Assembly (NCBI GenBank): GCA_013360985.1
Contig: JABWAM010000109.1
Coordinates: forward strand, 1-7,816
Source of the DNA: Verrucomicrobiia bacterium
Lineage (GTDB): Bacteria; Verrucomicrobiota; Verrucomicrobiia; JABWAM01
Direction of reading: 5' to 3'
DNA: 7,816 nucleotides
This document shows, one piece after another, positions 6,814 through 7,816 of this stretch. The position numbers were made by a program, and so were the translations under genes. Below the pieces are notes generated by a model, which saw only the letters and a list, made by a program, of their open reading frames with translations, was not told where the DNA came from and ran no database searches. Each line of letters begins with the position of its first letter. Within the stretch, counting starts at the first letter, position 1.

Positions 6814-7816
6814 TCAGGGAGGCGCCCGCAGGGCGTCGACGGGCACGAGGAGATGCCGCGGATGGGTTGCGACAAAGGGAGGCGTCCCGCGCAACGCGAG
6901 GACGGGAGAGATCCCGCGAACCGCAAGCGTCCAGATCCCGTCGTCCTGGCCTTCGGGCACGCGCACCGCCAGTTCTTCCTTCGCTTCCAGCGAGGTCCGT
7001 CGGGAGATGGTTCCTTGCGGAGTGAGGAGGGTCACCTCGGCGACCCGTCCCCCTAAGGCCGAGGCGGTCAGCGCGAACGACGGCGTGCCTTTCGGCACGA
7101 AGAAGCAGAAGTCGCCGGTTCCCATGAGCGGAGGGAGTTCGCGCCCCAATGGGGCGCACAGAAAGACGTGCGGCCCTTTCGCGGAAGGCGTGCATGCGCG
7201 GCCTTGGATCCGGTACAGGCCTGTCGCGGGAGCAAGAAACTCGGCGGAACCGGTCCGCGTTTCAGGATCGAACGCGACGGAAATCTCGGCGCCGATGGAT
7301 TCGCCCGCTTCGAGTCCGGTGGCTGCGGCGCCCAGAAAGACCGCCGTCGGCTTTTCGATGCTCGAGGCCCGAGAGTTGTTCGGCGTTAGGTCGAGATGGA
7401 TGCGTTCGCCGGCGCGCGCGGGCAGGAGCAGGAGGAACCGGGAAAGGGTGACGTCGCCTTCCGGACGGATTTCCTCCGCGGAAAGATCGCGGCGTTCGAC
7501 GAGGGGAATCAGCTTTCCGAACGTCGGATCGGCGACGACCGGCGGCTTCATTGCCGCGATCTCTTCGGCGGTCGGAGGGCGCGGGCTGGGGAACACCTTC
7601 ACCGAGTCGAGTCGTCCGTATTCGGTGCCGTCATTGGCCACCCAAACGGTGAGACGATCGCCGGGTTTGAGATGCGCGTTTTCGATTTCTTCGCTGCGGA
7701 AGTAGCTGAAGAAGATATTCACAGCCGTCCCACAGGTTCTTGAAAAAGGTGTTGGATTGAGCGGTTTTGCCCTGCCACACAGCAGGGATGAAAAAACAAC
7801 ATCCCAATCCAACGCG
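6814..7816 (-). CDS. C-terminal part of a beta-rich, probably exported protein (5' end cut or unclear)
   Basis: The frame is open from the window edge to TGA at 6814-6816. Reliable protein-like sequence begins around 7722, where GTG opens VNIFFSYFRSEEIENAHLKPGDRLTVWVANDGTEYG. A TTG at 7812 would give 332 residues, but its first 30 codons run through an inverted repeat and look unlike protein. There is no signal peptide at any visible start, so the real N-terminus is probably outside the window or lost. The body alternates short strands (LTVWVAND, FLLLLPARAGERIHLDL, AEFLAPATGLYRIQG) like Ig- or jelly-roll-type modules. The end, from CFFVPKGTPSFAL to PPFVATHPRHLLVP, matches the end of the neighbouring DUF4838 protein. 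It may be the tail of a second large secreted enzyme. I do not recognise a named family. Confidence 0.65.
   Translation of the reverse strand, partial: ALDWDVVFSSLLCGRAKPLNPTPFSRTCGTAVNIFFSYFRSEEIENAHLKPGDRLTVWVANDGTEYGRLDSVKVFPSPRPPTAEEIAAMKPPVVADPTFGKLIPLVERRDLSAEEIRPEGDVTLSRFLLLLPARAGERIHLDLTPNNSRASSIEKPTAVFLGAAATGLEAGESIGAEISVAFDPETRTGSAEFLAPATGLYRIQGRACTPSAKGPHVFLCAPLGRELPPLMGTGDFCFFVPKGTPSFALTASALGGRVAEVTLLTPQGTISRRTSLEAKEELAVRVPEGQDDGIWTLAVRGISPVLALRGTPPFVATHPRHLLVPVDALRAPP
7751..7813. repeat. Nested inverted repeat at the window edge
   Basis: GTTGGATTG at 7751-7759 is the exact reverse complement of CAATCCAAC at 7805-7813. Between them sits a 6-bp stem CCCTGC (7770-7775)/GCAGGG (7782-7787) with a 6-base loop, and partly matching GTTTT/AAAAAAC blocks between the two stems. 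The whole can fold as an imperfect 63-base cruciform. The hairpin is not followed by a T run on either strand, so it is not a standard intrinsic terminator. Local base use is more AT-rich than the flanking gene. It could be a small palindromic repeat, an element end, or an assembly artefact at a contig end. Confidence 0.55.

Noticed and set aside
6814..6926. A frame shift joining the partial secreted-protein gene and the DUF4838 gene into one protein
   Set aside because: The DUF4838 protein has its own signal peptide right at its ATG, and the upstream protein ends with the same tail as its neighbour, so two separate genes fit better.
4328..7705. A 1125-codon open frame on the + strand opposite the DUF4838 gene
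   Set aside because: Its translation is charged and low in complexity, without recognisable motifs. The opposite strand encodes a signal peptide and clear family motifs. Long antisense frames are expected in GC-rich codon usage.
7770..7800. Intrinsic terminator at the window edge
   Set aside because: The 6-bp hairpin is followed by ATGAAAAAAC on the + strand and CAAAACC on the - strand, so no T tract follows on either strand.
7751..7816. Integron attC site
   Set aside because: GTTGGAT and ATCCAAC fit the GTTRRRY and RYYYAAC core patterns, but they are in the wrong order for an attC site (GTTRRRY comes first), and no integrase gene is present.

Overview
This GC-rich window is protein-dense bacterial DNA. 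On the + strand it carries a tRNA-Leu gene followed by a thiH-type thiamin biosynthesis gene (1-1368). On the - strand it carries a run of four co-directional genes (7816 down to 1346). The two blocks converge, and their 3' ends overlap by 23 bases. Secreted DUF4838-type proteins and DUF6268-like outer-membrane barrels are common in the Verrucomicrobiota/Lentisphaerota/Planctomycetota group, so a Gram-negative bacterium of that kind is a reasonable guess. It is an inference from family distribution, not a proof. The use of ThiH rather than ThiO for the glycine-imine step fits a life with low oxygen.

Layout. 1-93 holds no gene I can support. 94-175 is a complete tRNA-Leu(UAG) with no encoded CCA. 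A 14-base perfect GC palindrome (176-189) and a strong Shine-Dalgarno sequence lead to thiH at a TTG start (202-1368).

On the - strand, in order of transcription: (a) a reading frame cut by the window edge (7816-6814), encoding the C-terminal part of a probably extracellular beta-rich protein; (b) a secreted 886-residue DUF4838 protein with an alpha-glucuronidase-like N-terminal fold (6802-4142); (c) a DUF6268-like outer-membrane beta-barrel of 303 residues (3997-3086), preceded by a well-placed ribosome binding site that actually serves an 11-codon leader ORF running through an 8-base C tract; (d) a 579-residue ArnT/PMT-type membrane glycosyltransferase (3085-1346), whose TTG start directly abuts the barrel stop.

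How the genes may work together. Genes (a) and (b) share a recognisable C-terminal module, with FVPKGT-type and LLVP-type motifs, so they probably belong to one secreted, carbohydrate-related system. Genes (c) and (d) look translationally coupled, pairing an outer-membrane protein with a polyprenyl-phosphate-sugar-dependent glycosyltransferase. A link between the two pairs is suggested only by direction and proximity, across 144 bases. I see no CRISPR array, transposase, integrase or other obvious mobile gene. The most unusual items are the shared C-terminal module of (a) and (b), the C-tract leader in front of (c), and a nested inverted repeat at the right edge of the window (7751-7813) that lies inside the open frame of (a).
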